This document shows, one piece after another, positions 43,474 to 52,368 of a stretch of DNA of 64,000 nt. The DNA lies in contig JADJBV010000001.1 of assembly GCA_016703535.1 (NCBI GenBank), positions 496,001 through 560,000 on the forward strand. The letters run 5' to 3'. The translations under genes were made by a program, and so were the position numbers. The notes under the pieces are model-generated. The model was not told the origin of the DNA and made no database searches. It saw only the letters and a list, made by a program, of their open reading frames with translations. Source of the DNA: Deltaproteobacteria bacterium. GTDB lineage: Bacteria; Myxococcota; Kuafuiibacteriia; Kuafuiibacteriales; Kuafuiibacteriaceae. Numbering within the stretch: position 1 is the stretch's first letter; each line of letters starts with the position of its first letter.

Positions 43474-44835
43474 ATGGCCGATCCCCCGGACCCCACCTTT
43501 GCCGTCAAAGACGCCCTGCTTGGGGTCGTCTTGGCGGGCGCCCGCCTGGAAGAGGTGATCGGTGAGGGGGCCGCGGCTCGGGTCTATCGGGCTACCCGTC
43601 TGGCCGACGGCCGCCCTTTTGCGGTGAAGGTCCTGACCGACCACCGACGGCGGGGGCTCCTCGAGCGCTTCCGCCGCGAAGCCCGGGCCCTGCGCCGGAT
43701 CTGTCACCCCAACGTGGTGGCGGTCTTTGACTCGGGCTCCACCCCGGACGGTCGGCCCTATTTGATGATGGAGCTCCTCAACGGACAGACCGTGGCCAAG
43801 GTCCTCGAAGTGCAAGGTAGCTTGCCAGGCCCGCGGGTCAAGGCCTTGGCCCTCCAGATCTCTGCGGGCCTGGCGGCGGCCCATGAGCGTGGCTTGGTGC
43901 ACCGGGATCTCAAGCCCTCCAACTTGATGTTGGTGCCCGGTCATCACGGCGACCGAATCAAGATCCTCGACTTCGGGGTGGTGCGCACCAGCGACGTGGG
44001 TGCGGCGACCGCCTTGACCAAAAGTGAGGTGCTCCTCGGGACCCCTCGTTACATGTCGCCCGAGCAGGTGATGAGCCCCAACCAAGCGGGCCCCTCCACC
44101 GATCTGTACGCCCTCGGCGTGATCCTCTACGAACTCCTCAGCGGACGCGCCCCCTTCACCGGCCAGGTGGTCGAGCTGATCGATCAACACCTGCACCATC
44201 CGCCGCCGCCGCTCTTGACCCAGACCGGCCTCGAGCCCCTGATCCGATCGTTATTGGAGAAGGACCCGGCGGCCCGACCGCCGAGCGCCGCTTTGGTGCA
44301 CGATCTCCTGGAAGAGCTGGACGTCGTCGATGTCCCCCTGCCGTCCTTGTCTCTGTTGGGCCAAGCGGTGGGCCGGCGGGCGCCGATGCCGCGCCGGGAT
44401 CCCGGGGTGGTCTTGCGGCGGAACGAACAGGCCCACGAAGACCGGACGCTGCGAGAAGGGGAGCTGGTGGCCGAAGTGTTGCCCTTGCCCTCGGCCTCGA
44501 GCCTCGAGACCCAAGACGACGGCCACCCCACCTTGTTGGCCGAACCCGCCACGCTTTTCCCGGCCACCGCCCACGATGAAGCCCGGACCTCTTTGGGCAC
44601 CGGCGAACCGACCATCAACGAGGCCACCTTGGCCGATGACGAACCGGCGCCGACCCGCATCGTGTCCCCCAGCCCAGGGCTCCCGCTGGCGTTGCAGCCG
44701 GTCTTGAGCGGGACGCCGTCGGCCCCGGTGGTCGCTTGGTCTCGACCCTGGCGGCCCAACGCCCTCCAGATCAGCCTGTTGTTCTTGGCGTGTTTTTTGG
44801 TGTCGGTGTTGCTCGGCTACGCGGGCTCGTTCTGA
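43474..44835 (+). CDS. Ser/Thr protein kinase with C-terminal membrane anchor
   Basis: The 453-residue protein has a complete Hanks-type kinase domain: glycine loop VIGEGAAARVYRA, Lys in PFAVKVL, catalytic loop GLVHRDLKPSNLML, DFG in IKILDFGVV, and GTPRYMSPEQV. After about residue 290 a Pro/Glu/Thr-rich juxtamembrane region leads to a single C-terminal helix (LQISLLFLACFLVSVLLGYAG). No extracellular sensor domain follows, so the kinase is anchored from its tail. Such kinases are abundant in Myxococcota. A palindrome copy lies at 43812-43825. It ends 7 bp before the convergent gene. Confidence 0.95.
   Translation: MADPPDPTFAVKDALLGVVLAGARLEEVIGEGAAARVYRATRLADGRPFAVKVLTDHRRRGLLERFRREARALRRICHPNVVAVFDSGSTPDGRPYLMMELLNGQTVAKVLEVQGSLPGPRVKALALQISAGLAAAHERGLVHRDLKPSNLMLVPGHHGDRIKILDFGVVRTSDVGAATALTKSEVLLGTPRYMSPEQVMSPNQAGPSTDLYALGVILYELLSGRAPFTGQVVELIDQHLHHPPPPLLTQTGLEPLIRSLLEKDPAARPPSAALVHDLLEELDVVDVPLPSLSLLGQAVGRRAPMPRRDPGVVLRRNEQAHEDRTLREGELVAEVLPLPSASSLETQDDGHPTLLAEPATLFPATAHDEARTSLGTGEPTINEATLADDEPAPTRIVSPSPGLPLALQPVLSGTPSAPVVAWSRPWRPNALQISLLFLACFLVSVLLGYAGSF
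43812..43825. repeat. GCAAG-N4-CTTGC palindrome, copy 12
   Basis: GCAAGGTAGCTTGC in the kinase gene; codons CAA GGT AGC TTG (QGSL). Confidence 0.9.
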
Positions 44836-44842
44836 GCGCCGT

Positions 44843-45877
44843 TCACAAGCGGAAGGACTCGAGGATCGATCGCAGGTTCGCCTCTTCGGCGACGAAGGTG
44901 CGGTCTTCCACGAAGGCCATCACCTGCACCGCCACCCCCCGATCGCTGTAGAGCCGCACCAGGTGGTGCACCGGGATCCCTTCGGTTTTGCCTTGGGCGT
45001 GGAGCACCAGTCCGTTGGCCGAAGGTCGTTCGTCTACCACCCGCAGATCGGGCGTGGCGCTCTTCAGGTTTTCGGTGACCGCCGCCTGAAACGCCGGAAA
45101 ATCCAGGGTCTGGTCGTCCTCCAAGGTCTCGACGATCACCACCACGTGGGCGTCGGCGCTGGGCTTCACCACCCAACGATCGGCCAGCGGATTGTCCTCT
45201 CGGGCCGCCGCTTCCCGTCGAAGGCGCCAATCTTCGTTGGGCAAGGTCAAGGTGTACGGCTTGAGTTGGCCTTGGACCACGCCGCCCGGGACCGGATCAC
45301 TTTCACCCTCGTAGGCCAGGCCCGCCAAGGGGTTGCTGCCGGTCGCCTCCATCAGCCCACCGAAGACCATCAACGCGACCACCAAACCCGCCATGGCGGT
45401 GCCGACGATCGTCCGGGCCTTGCTGGGTTGGCCGAGCAACAACAACAACAAGGCGGTGGAGAACATGGCCTGCACCGCCAGGCCCACCAGGTCCCCTTGA
45501 GACAGGGCGATGCCGCCAAACACCAACAGGCCCAGGCCCACCCGCACTTGGGCCCAGACCAGGTACTTGTCCTTGTTGGCCAGCAGTGACCCGCCGATCA
45601 CGAAGTCGATGATGGTGCTGACCGGGCTGATGTTGCCGCCGCCTTGGGCCGCCTCGATCAACACCACGACGCCGTTGAGCATCATCAAGACGCCAGCGAT
45701 CTTGGCGCCGACCGACACGGTGCCGGCGGGCAAAGGTTCGGGCGCGGGGGCGGCTTCGGTATTGGGGGGCGCGTACGCCGAGGGCGCGCCGATCGGGCTT
45801 TTGCAGCGGGGACAGGCGCCGTCGGGTCGAGCTTGGTGTTTGAGCTGGCAACTTCCGCAGACGACCCAATCGGCCAT
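44843..45877 (-). CDS. Zinc-ribbon membrane protein
   Basis: The protein has 344 residues from ATG 45877, preferred over a start five codons upstream because the zinc ribbon follows at once. VCGSCQLKHQARPDGACPRCKSP gives two CxxC pairs. About four hydrophobic helices follow (e.g. IAGVLMMLNGVVVLIEAA, VGLAVQAMFSTALLLLLLG), then a soluble C-terminal domain of about 140 residues (LTLPNEDWRLRREAAAR to LRSILESFRL) that resembles lipoprotein-type 'psaP-like' sensing domains only in general shape. Function unknown. Confidence 0.75.
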   Translation of the reverse strand: MADWVVCGSCQLKHQARPDGACPRCKSPIGAPSAYAPPNTEAAPAPEPLPAGTVSVGAKIAGVLMMLNGVVVLIEAAQGGGNISPVSTIIDFVIGGSLLANKDKYLVWAQVRVGLGLLVFGGIALSQGDLVGLAVQAMFSTALLLLLLGQPSKARTIVGTAMAGLVVALMVFGGLMEATGSNPLAGLAYEGESDPVPGGVVQGQLKPYTLTLPNEDWRLRREAAAREDNPLADRWVVKPSADAHVVVIVETLEDDQTLDFPAFQAAVTENLKSATPDLRVVDERPSANGLVLHAQGKTEGIPVHHLVRLYSDRGVAVQVMAFVEDRTFVAEEANLRSILESFRL

Positions 45878-45929
45878 GGCGGCATCTTGCACCCACAGCT
45901 GAGGTCGCAGCCAGTCCCACCTGGGCCCG

Positions 45930-47246
45930 TTACCAGCAGACCCCTTGGTACTTGGCGGCCAACTCTGACTTGTTGGGCAAGCCCGCCAGGTCGAGCACCA
46001 GCTGCTCGGGTCGGATCCGCTCGGCGATCACCTTCGGCAAAGGTTGGGTCTTGAGGCCGACGATCAACACCTCGGCGTGATCGATGACCTCCTCGACCCC
46101 TTTGACCATCAAGGAGGAGATGTGAGGGATGCTCTCTTCAATATAACGCTTGTTGGCGCCCACCAGCCGAGCCAGGCTGACCTCCGGATCCCAGATCCGC
46201 AGCTCCAGGCCCTTGCCGATGAAACGTTCGGCGATGGTCACCAAGGGGCTTTCTCTGAGGTCGTCGGTGCCGGCCTTGAAGGACAGGCCGACCATCCCGA
46301 CCTTCCGTTTGCCGCTCGACAACACCGTCTCCACCGCGTGATCGACGTGGGCCTGGTTGCTGCCCATGATCCCGCCGATCATCGGGGCCTCCACGTGGTT
46401 GGTCTTGGCCAGGTTCATCAAGGCCTTCACGTCTTTGGGCAAACACGAGCCGCCGAAGGCGAAGCCGGGCTTGAGGTAGGCCGGTGAGATGTTGAGGTGC
46501 CGATCTTTGGTCACCAGATCCATCACCGCAAACGAGTCCACGCCCATCGCCTGGCTGATCCGGCCCACCTCGTTGGCGAAGGTGATCTTCAGGGCGTGGA
46601 AGGTGTTGCAGCACATCTTCAACATCTCGGCGGTCTTGATGTCGGTGCCGATGAACTCGCAGGGCAGGTGGCCGAACAGGGCGTGGAGCGCGGCCTTGGC
46701 CCGCTCCGAGCGGACCCCAACGACGGTGTAAGGCGGGTGATCGTAGTCCTTGATCGAGGAGCCTTCCCGGAGGAACTCGGGCTGAAAGCAGAGCCCAAAG
46801 TCGACCTCGGCCTTTTTGCCGGAGCGGGCCTCCAGGATGGGCTGAATCACGCCCTCGACCGTGCCCGGCAGGACCGTGGAGCGGATCACCACCACGTGGT
46901 AGTCGCGCTTTTTGCCCAAGGCCTCCCCGAGTTGTTCAGCCAAACGTTTCACCGCCGAGAGATCTTGTCCGCCGGTCTTGGCCGAAGGTGTGCCGACGCA
47001 GATGAGCGAGATCTCACTGCCATCGACGGCGGCTTGGGTGTCAGAAGTGACCGTCAGGCGCCCGCTCTGAGCGGCGTTGGCGATCAGCTCCTGCATGCCC
47101 TCTTCGATGATCGGCGTGACGCCGTTTTTCAGGAGCTCGAGCTTGTGGGGATCGATGTCGCAGCCGATCACCTGGTGACCGTCTCGGGCCAAACACCCCG
47201 CGGAGACCGCGCCTACGTAACCCAAGCCGAAGATGCTGATCTTCAT
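45930..47246 (-). CDS. algD: GDP-mannose 6-dehydrogenase (UDP-glucose/GDP-mannose dehydrogenase family)
   Basis: The 438-residue enzyme begins MKISIFGLGYVGAVSAGCLARDGHQVIGCD, an NAD-binding fold very close to AlgD. Other shared segments are VRSTVLPGTVEGV, QPEFLREGSSIKDYD, the catalytic Cys in FAFGGSCLPKDVKAL, GLSFKAGTDDLRESPLV and the terminal GICW-like GVCW. The enzyme oxidises GDP-mannose to GDP-mannuronate for exopolysaccharide. A close UDP-sugar dehydrogenase cannot be excluded. It overlaps the upstream glycosyltransferase gene by 4 nt. Confidence 0.92.
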   Translation of the reverse strand: MKISIFGLGYVGAVSAGCLARDGHQVIGCDIDPHKLELLKNGVTPIIEEGMQELIANAAQSGRLTVTSDTQAAVDGSEISLICVGTPSAKTGGQDLSAVKRLAEQLGEALGKKRDYHVVVIRSTVLPGTVEGVIQPILEARSGKKAEVDFGLCFQPEFLREGSSIKDYDHPPYTVVGVRSERAKAALHALFGHLPCEFIGTDIKTAEMLKMCCNTFHALKITFANEVGRISQAMGVDSFAVMDLVTKDRHLNISPAYLKPGFAFGGSCLPKDVKALMNLAKTNHVEAPMIGGIMGSNQAHVDHAVETVLSSGKRKVGMVGLSFKAGTDDLRESPLVTIAERFIGKGLELRIWDPEVSLARLVGANKRYIEESIPHISSLMVKGVEEVIDHAEVLIVGLKTQPLPKVIAERIRPEQLVLDLAGLPNKSELAAKYQGVCW

Positions 47247-48457
47247 CCGATGCTCCTTTGCCGCTCTCGCTTCTCTTTGAGGGTGGCCTCGATGATCCCG
47301 TCCAGGCGCTTCATGGAGGCCTTCCAGTCGTGGTGGGACAGGACCCGGGCCCGGCCCGCCTCCGAATAACGGCGCCGCTCCTCCGGGTGATCCAAGAGGT
47401 GGAGGACCCGGTCGGCGTATTCTTCGGGGCGGCTGCCCACCAAGAGGTGTTCACCGGGCACCGCGTCCACGCCCGCCGCTGCAAGTTGACTTGCGACCAC
47501 CGGGACCCCCATCGCCATCGACTCCAAGATCTTGTTTTGGGTGCCCCGGGCGATGTTCAGGGGCGCCACGTTGACCGCGGCCCGATGTACGAAGGGCTGC
47601 ACCTCGGGCACCGAGCCGGTCACCGTCACCCCCGGCAAGCGGCCCAGCTCTTTGATCTCTTTGCTGGGTTCGGCCCCGATGATCAACAGCTGGGCGTTCG
47701 GCCGGCGCCCCAAGATCAGGGGCCAGGTGTCTCGGCAGAACTCCAACATGCACTCTTGGTTCGGGTAGTAGTCCATGCGGCCGATGAAGCAGATGGTGTC
47801 CGGTTCGTAGGGCTGCTGGGCGGGCGCAAAGGCCTTGGTGTCGACGCCGTTGGGGAACCAGTCGGTGCGGTGGGCGGTGCCGAGCCCGTTGAGGGTGGCC
47901 AACTCGGCCTTGGTGGTGGCGGTGCAGCAGTCGAACTGTTTGGCCAACTCGGCCTCGGCCAGCTGCATCTTCAATCCCTCCAGGTAATAACCGAGGGACA
48001 GGGGGAAGGGCTTCATCGGCCCGTAGGACAGCCACTTTTGGGAGTCCATGTCGCCGAAGTCGAGGATCTTGGCCGGGCCTTGGGCCTGGGCCACGTAAGG
48101 CGCCACCGAAGAGCAGTGCACAAAGATCAGATCGAAGGAGGTGCGGGCCAACTCGGCCTGGATCCGCCGCTCCAAGGCCGCGCTGTAAAAATAGCCCATC
48201 GAGGAGGGGCCCTTGGTCGGCAGGCGCAGGATCATCCGGGCGGTCGCGGTTTCGTCGTAGACCCGCTCCATCAAAAAGCGGCTGCAGTGTTCCCTCAGGC
48301 CCACGCCGGCTTGGGCCTCCTCTTCAGAGCGCACCAAACTCGCGACCACCACCTCGTGCCCCTGCTGGTGCAGGTGCCGGATCATGTTGAAGGGGCGGAT
48401 CTTGCCGCCGCGCTTGGGAGGAAAGGGGAAGCGGTGACAGACGTAGAGGACCTTCAC
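47243..48457 (-). CDS. Glycosyltransferase, TIGR03087-type (exosortase-associated)
   Basis: The 404-residue family-4-like glycosyltransferase begins MKVLYVCHRFPFPPKRGGKIR and has DFGDMDSQKWLSY, CFIGRMDYYPNQECM and PLNIARGTQNKILESMAMG, features of the TIGR03087 sugar transferases found with PEP-CTERM/exosortase polysaccharide loci. The donor sugar is unknown. It lies between the amidotransferase and GDP-mannose dehydrogenase genes with 4-nt overlaps on both sides, so all three are probably one transcript. The palindrome copy at 47481-47494 is the one coding copy not read in the CAA/TTG frame. Confidence 0.9.
   Translation of the reverse strand: MKVLYVCHRFPFPPKRGGKIRPFNMIRHLHQQGHEVVVASLVRSEEEAQAGVGLREHCSRFLMERVYDETATARMILRLPTKGPSSMGYFYSAALERRIQAELARTSFDLIFVHCSSVAPYVAQAQGPAKILDFGDMDSQKWLSYGPMKPFPLSLGYYLEGLKMQLAEAELAKQFDCCTATTKAELATLNGLGTAHRTDWFPNGVDTKAFAPAQQPYEPDTICFIGRMDYYPNQECMLEFCRDTWPLILGRRPNAQLLIIGAEPSKEIKELGRLPGVTVTGSVPEVQPFVHRAAVNVAPLNIARGTQNKILESMAMGVPVVASQLAAAGVDAVPGEHLLVGSRPEEYADRVLHLLDHPEERRRYSEAGRARVLSHHDWKASMKRLDGIIEATLKEKRERQRSIG
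47481..47494. repeat. GCAAG-N4-CTTGC palindrome, copy 13
   Basis: GCAAGTTGACTTGC in the glycosyltransferase gene; codons GCA AGT CAA CTT GCA (ASQLA), the exceptional frame. Confidence 0.9.
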
Positions 48458-50385
48458 GACGGGATCTCGGCTTTGATCTGTTCGGTCAGATCACTCGGGG
48501 TCTGGCGATCGAGATAGAGGCGGCACCAAATCTCCAGGTTGAGCAAGGCCAACAGGTGATCGGTGTGGTCTTCTTTGTTGGCCCGGTGGAGCGCCAAGGT
48601 CTCGGCCACCGCCGCCGGCCGAAAGAGCCCGCGCTTTTTGATCACCTCGGGGGCCAACATCCGATCGATCAAGGGCGCCAGCTGGTGTTTGATCCAGGCG
48701 CCCATCGGCGCCCCAAATCCCCGCTTTTTCCGGTGCAGGATGTCGTGGGGCAACACGTCGGCCAAGGCCACCTTCAAGATGTGCTTCAAGGTCCGGCCCC
48801 GGATCTTGAAGCGCCCCGGCATCTTGGCCGCCAGCTCGACCAGGCCTCGATCCAAAAACGGCACCCGGCACTCCAACGACGCCGCCATGGTCATCTTGTC
48901 GGTCAACATCAACAGGTCGTCCGGCAGTTGGGTCTCGGCATCGACCTCGAACATGGCCCGGAGCGGGTCACTGCGATCTACTGAATGGAAGGCCCGGGCG
49001 ATGGCGTCTTCCCCCGGCGGCACTTGGTAGGCCAGCTGCTCCAGCTGTTCGTCGGAGAAGGCCCCCACGTAGCGGCGATAACGGGCCTCGAAGGGCAACT
49101 CGGAGCTGAGCACGAAGCTGCGGGCCAGGCGGGACAAGTTGAGCAGCGGGTGGTGCCGATCGGCGGGCAGGCGTTGGGCGATGCGGCTGATCACCTGGGT
49201 CCGCAACAAGCCCGGGACCTTCTGGTAAAACTGGCCGTAGAACTCGCCCAGGTACCGCCGGTAACCGCCGAAGAGTTCGTCGCCGCCGACGCCGGACAAG
49301 ATCACCTTTACGTCTTTGCGCGCGAACTCCGAGACCAAAAAAGTGGTGATGAAGGCCGAGTCTCCCACCGGCTCGTCCAGGTGCCAGAGCAACTTGGGCA
49401 ACAGGGTGGCCACGTCGGGCCGCACCAAGATCTCTTTGTGGTGGGTGCGGTAGAGGCTGGCGATGGTCTTGGCGTAGGGCAACTCGTTGTAGAGGGCCTC
49501 CGCCTCGCCGCCTTCGAAGCCGATCGAGTAGGTCTTGACCGGCTCCTTCAGGTTTTTGGCCATGAAGGCGACGATCGCCGAAGAGTCGATGCCCCCCGAC
49601 AAAAACGCGCCCAGCGGCACGTCGGCCACCAGCTGGGAGACCACCGCCCGCTCCAGCTCACTTTTGACGTCCCGGGCCCACTCGGTTTCGGTCTTGCTGT
49701 CGTCTTGGCCCTTGGGCATCCGCCAATACCGGCGCACGTCCACCCGCCCGCCCTCGATCACCAACATCGAGGCCACCGGCAACTTCTGGATGCCGGCCAT
49801 GATCGACTGGGGCGCGGGGGCGTAGCCGAGCCGCAGGTATTCGGCGAGGCCCACCGGATCGATCGCCGGCGTGATCCCCGGGACCGCCAAGATGGCCTTG
49901 GCCTCCGAGGCGAAGACCAAGCGCTCCCGATCTTGATAGTAGTAGATCGGCTTGATCCCCAGGTGATCGCGTCCCACCAAGAGGCGCCGGCGCTTCACGT
50001 CGTAGAGCGCAAAGCCGAACATGCCGTCCAGGTGATGGATGAACTCGTCGCCGTATTCGGCGTAGGCGTGCAGCACGACCTCCGAGTCACTTTTGGTCTT
50101 GAAGTGGTGACCCTTCTGCAGCAACTTTTCCCGCTCTTCGCGGAAGTTGTAGATCTCGCCGTTGCAGACCACCCAGAGGGTGTCGTTGTGGTTGGAGATC
50201 GGCTGGTGCCCGCCCGAGAGGTCGATGATCGACAGCCGGCGCATGCCGATGGCCACCCCGTCCCCGACCCAAATGCCCTCGTCGTCCGGGCCTCGGTGCA
50301 CGGTCTCGTGACCCATTTTGGACAGGAGCGCCCGCTCGAACTGGGCCTCCCCAGAAAGCCGGACGATGCCGTGGATGCCGCACAT
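48454..50385 (-). CDS. asnB: Asparagine synthase (glutamine-hydrolysing)-like amidotransferase
   Basis: The 643-residue enzyme begins MCGIHGIVRLSG, with Cys2 as the glutaminase nucleophile, and has RGPDDEGIWVGDG and the PP-loop ATP site FLSGGIDSSAIVAFM. ILSGVGGDELFGGYRRYLGE and MAASLECRVPFLD are also present. The relatives in exosortase/polysaccharide loci are thought to amidate or modify the polymer rather than make asparagine, so the context favours that reading. It is the first gene of a three-gene operon and its start faces the divergent flippase gene. Confidence 0.92.
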   Translation of the reverse strand: MCGIHGIVRLSGEAQFERALLSKMGHETVHRGPDDEGIWVGDGVAIGMRRLSIIDLSGGHQPISNHNDTLWVVCNGEIYNFREEREKLLQKGHHFKTKSDSEVVLHAYAEYGDEFIHHLDGMFGFALYDVKRRRLLVGRDHLGIKPIYYYQDRERLVFASEAKAILAVPGITPAIDPVGLAEYLRLGYAPAPQSIMAGIQKLPVASMLVIEGGRVDVRRYWRMPKGQDDSKTETEWARDVKSELERAVVSQLVADVPLGAFLSGGIDSSAIVAFMAKNLKEPVKTYSIGFEGGEAEALYNELPYAKTIASLYRTHHKEILVRPDVATLLPKLLWHLDEPVGDSAFITTFLVSEFARKDVKVILSGVGGDELFGGYRRYLGEFYGQFYQKVPGLLRTQVISRIAQRLPADRHHPLLNLSRLARSFVLSSELPFEARYRRYVGAFSDEQLEQLAYQVPPGEDAIARAFHSVDRSDPLRAMFEVDAETQLPDDLLMLTDKMTMAASLECRVPFLDRGLVELAAKMPGRFKIRGRTLKHILKVALADVLPHDILHRKKRGFGAPMGAWIKHQLAPLIDRMLAPEVIKKRGLFRPAAVAETLALHRANKEDHTDHLLALLNLEIWCRLYLDRQTPSDLTEQIKAEIPS

Positions 50386-50445
50386 CCCGGGTGAGGCCTA
50401 ACGTCTTTCCGGCAAAAGGGCCAGGGGTGCGGACAGCCCAGGATC

Positions 50446-51933
50446 TTGCTAAAGCCCAAGGCGGTGCTCCGGAAGTTGCTCGGCTACGCGGCCTACATGT
50501 TCGGGGCCAACACCCTGACCGCGCTGCTCAACTTCGGCGTTTCGGCCCTGGGGATGACCACCCGCCCCAAGGAGGCCTTCGGCGACTACGCCCTGTACAT
50601 GTTGATCTACTCGGTGGCCAACGGCGTCTTCATCTTCGGCGCCAACGCGACCATCCAACGGTACGCCGCCAACGATGACCAGCATCGGCGCCGCTTCCTG
50701 AAGTGGATGTACAGCCTGTTTTTGGGGCTTTTTTTGGTCACCGGGGTGCTGGCCTATGGCCTGTATTTGGGGCTGGGGACCCACGTGGCCCTGGCGGCCT
50801 TGGGCCTGCCTTGGGTGGTGACCTATTGGTACGGCCGTTATCTGCTGCGCAGCCGCTTGGACGCGCGCCGGGAGGCCCGGTTGATGGTCATCGCCTCCCT
50901 CTCCAACACGGTCTTTCAGTTCTTGTTGTTGACCTTCACCGCCGAACGGGACGCCCTGATCTACGGCGACTTCTTGGCCTTGGTGGTGAGCGGCCTCGCG
51001 GCCTTGGTCAGCGTGCCCCGGGGCCTGCAGGTGCCCTATCGAGAGGTCTGGAGGGTGGCGGTGCCGCCGGGCTTTTGGCGGGAGGTGCTGCGGTTCACCT
51101 GGCCCCTTTGGTTGTCGGGTCAGGTCTTCACCGCCAAGGCCCAACTCCAGGGCATTTGGACGGGAGCCCGCCTCGGACCTGGGCCGATGGGGTCCCTCCA
51201 GAGCCTCACCACCATGTGGCAGTTCGCGGCCAAGCCGATCGAATACCTGGGGCAAGCCGCCTTGCCGGGCCTGGTGTCCGCCGGCGCCGATCGGGACAAG
51301 CTCTACCGCGAGCTGCTCCGGTTTTGTCTGGTGTCCTTGCCGGTGGTGGGCCTCTGTGTCAGCGGCGGGATCCCGGTGGTGTTTCAGGTGATCGACTGGG
51401 CCTACCTCTCCTTCGGCGGGCAAGGTCAACCCTTGGCGATCAAATACGCCGAGGTGCCGCTCCTGATGTTGATCCCGAGCTTGGCCTTGCCCTTCACCGC
51501 CATCGAGATGGTGACCAACCAATACAGCGTGGCGGTGGGGCGCCCCAAGACGGTCTTCTACGCCCAGCTGGTCAACGTGGCGGTGATGGTGGTGGCGCTT
51601 TTGCCTTTGGCCAGCGCCTACGGCCTCTACGGCGTGGTCCTCACCGGCTTTTTGGGGGAGCTCGGCAACGGGCTGACCTTCGTGGTGGTGCTCTACAAAG
51701 AGCACCGGGACTCGATGAAAAGCGCGCTGCGGTGGGGGATCTGGGCCACCGTCGCGACGGCGTTGGGTTTGGCGGTGATTTACTCGACCCGGGATCACGC
51801 CCTCGGCTTTTTGGCGGTGGCCCCGGCGGTGCTGCTTTATGCGGCCTTGATGGCCCTTGGCGGCCTGTTGGTGAAGAGCGACGGCGAGCGGATCATTCGG
51901 GCCGTGCGGCGGCGTCCAGCCTCTGCAAGTTGA
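50446..51933 (+). CDS. Polysaccharide (Wzx-type) flippase
   Basis: The 495-residue protein from TTG 50446 (preceded by AGGA) has 12 to 14 predicted hydrophobic helices, including LFLGLFLVTGVLAYGLYLG, FWREVLRFTWPLWLSGQ and LINVAV-like segments, typical of MOP-superfamily lipopolysaccharide/O-unit transporters. Arrangement beside glycosyltransferase, dehydrogenase and amidotransferase genes supports export of lipid-linked sugar units across the inner membrane. The frame carries one palindrome copy internally (51252-51265), and its stop codon lies inside another (51925-51938). It overlaps the convergent HEAT gene. Confidence 0.88.
   Translation: MLKPKAVLRKLLGYAAYMFGANTLTALLNFGVSALGMTTRPKEAFGDYALYMLIYSVANGVFIFGANATIQRYAANDDQHRRRFLKWMYSLFLGLFLVTGVLAYGLYLGLGTHVALAALGLPWVVTYWYGRYLLRSRLDARREARLMVIASLSNTVFQFLLLTFTAERDALIYGDFLALVVSGLAALVSVPRGLQVPYREVWRVAVPPGFWREVLRFTWPLWLSGQVFTAKAQLQGIWTGARLGPGPMGSLQSLTTMWQFAAKPIEYLGQAALPGLVSAGADRDKLYRELLRFCLVSLPVVGLCVSGGIPVVFQVIDWAYLSFGGQGQPLAIKYAEVPLLMLIPSLALPFTAIEMVTNQYSVAVGRPKTVFYAQLVNVAVMVVALLPLASAYGLYGVVLTGFLGELGNGLTFVVVLYKEHRDSMKSALRWGIWATVATALGLAVIYSTRDHALGFLAVAPAVLLYAALMALGGLLVKSDGERIIRAVRRRPASAS
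51252..51265. repeat. GCAAG-N4-CTTGC palindrome, copy 14
   Basis: GCAAGCCGCCTTGC in the flippase gene; codons CAA GCC GCC TTG (QAAL). Confidence 0.9.
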
Positions 51934-52363
51934 CTTGCACTACTCGTCGCAGCTCCGGCTCGGCGTTGGAGGTCAGCGGCAAAAGTACGTTCCGGGCCGT
52001 CTCGGGGAAGGTGCGGGCGTAGAGGATCACCACCTGGCGCCGCAACCCCAGCGGGGCCTGGGCTTCGGCCAACACGTCTCGATAAAGCAGCGCCACCTCG
52101 GGACCCGGGGCCTGGCTCAAGGCCATCAGCGCTCGACCCCGCTGCCACGGGTTGGCCTTTGGATCGGCCCCGAGCTCGAGGAGGAGCTGCCGGCCCTCGG
52201 GGCCCAAGGCCGCGAAGTGGGCGGGGTCGGGCAGGCCGTGGCGCGCCGACAACAAGCGATGCACCCGGGCCCGTAAGGATGGCGTCTCCGGGGCCGCCTG
52301 GGCGGTGGCGGAGGCCAGGCAGGGCAGGGTCAGAGCCAAACAGAGGAGGTGCAGCGGGCGCAT
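51893..52363 (-). CDS. Small secreted HEAT-like protein
   Basis: The protein has 156 residues from ATG 52363, chosen because AAGGAG lies 8 nt upstream; a GTG at 52372 overlaps this ribosome-binding site. The signal peptide is MRPLHLLCLALTLPCLASATAQA. Two or three HEAT-like helical pairs follow (PWQRGRALMALSQAPGPE, GLRRQVVILYARTFPETAR). Its last residues overlap the convergent flippase gene by 41 nt, within which one palindrome serves both genes (QVNLQ here). It is coupled to the metalloprotease gene upstream. Confidence 0.75.
   Translation of the reverse strand: MRPLHLLCLALTLPCLASATAQAAPETPSLRARVHRLLSARHGLPDPAHFAALGPEGRQLLLELGADPKANPWQRGRALMALSQAPGPEVALLYRDVLAEAQAPLGLRRQVVILYARTFPETARNVLLPLTSNAEPELRRVVQVNLQRLDAAARPE
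51925..51938. repeat. GCAAG-N4-CTTGC palindrome, copy 15
   Basis: GCAAGTTGACTTGC. It provides the TGA stop of the flippase on the plus strand and codons CAA GTC AAC TTG (QVNL) of the HEAT gene on the minus strand. Confidence 0.9.
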
Positions 52364-52368
52364 TCTGC

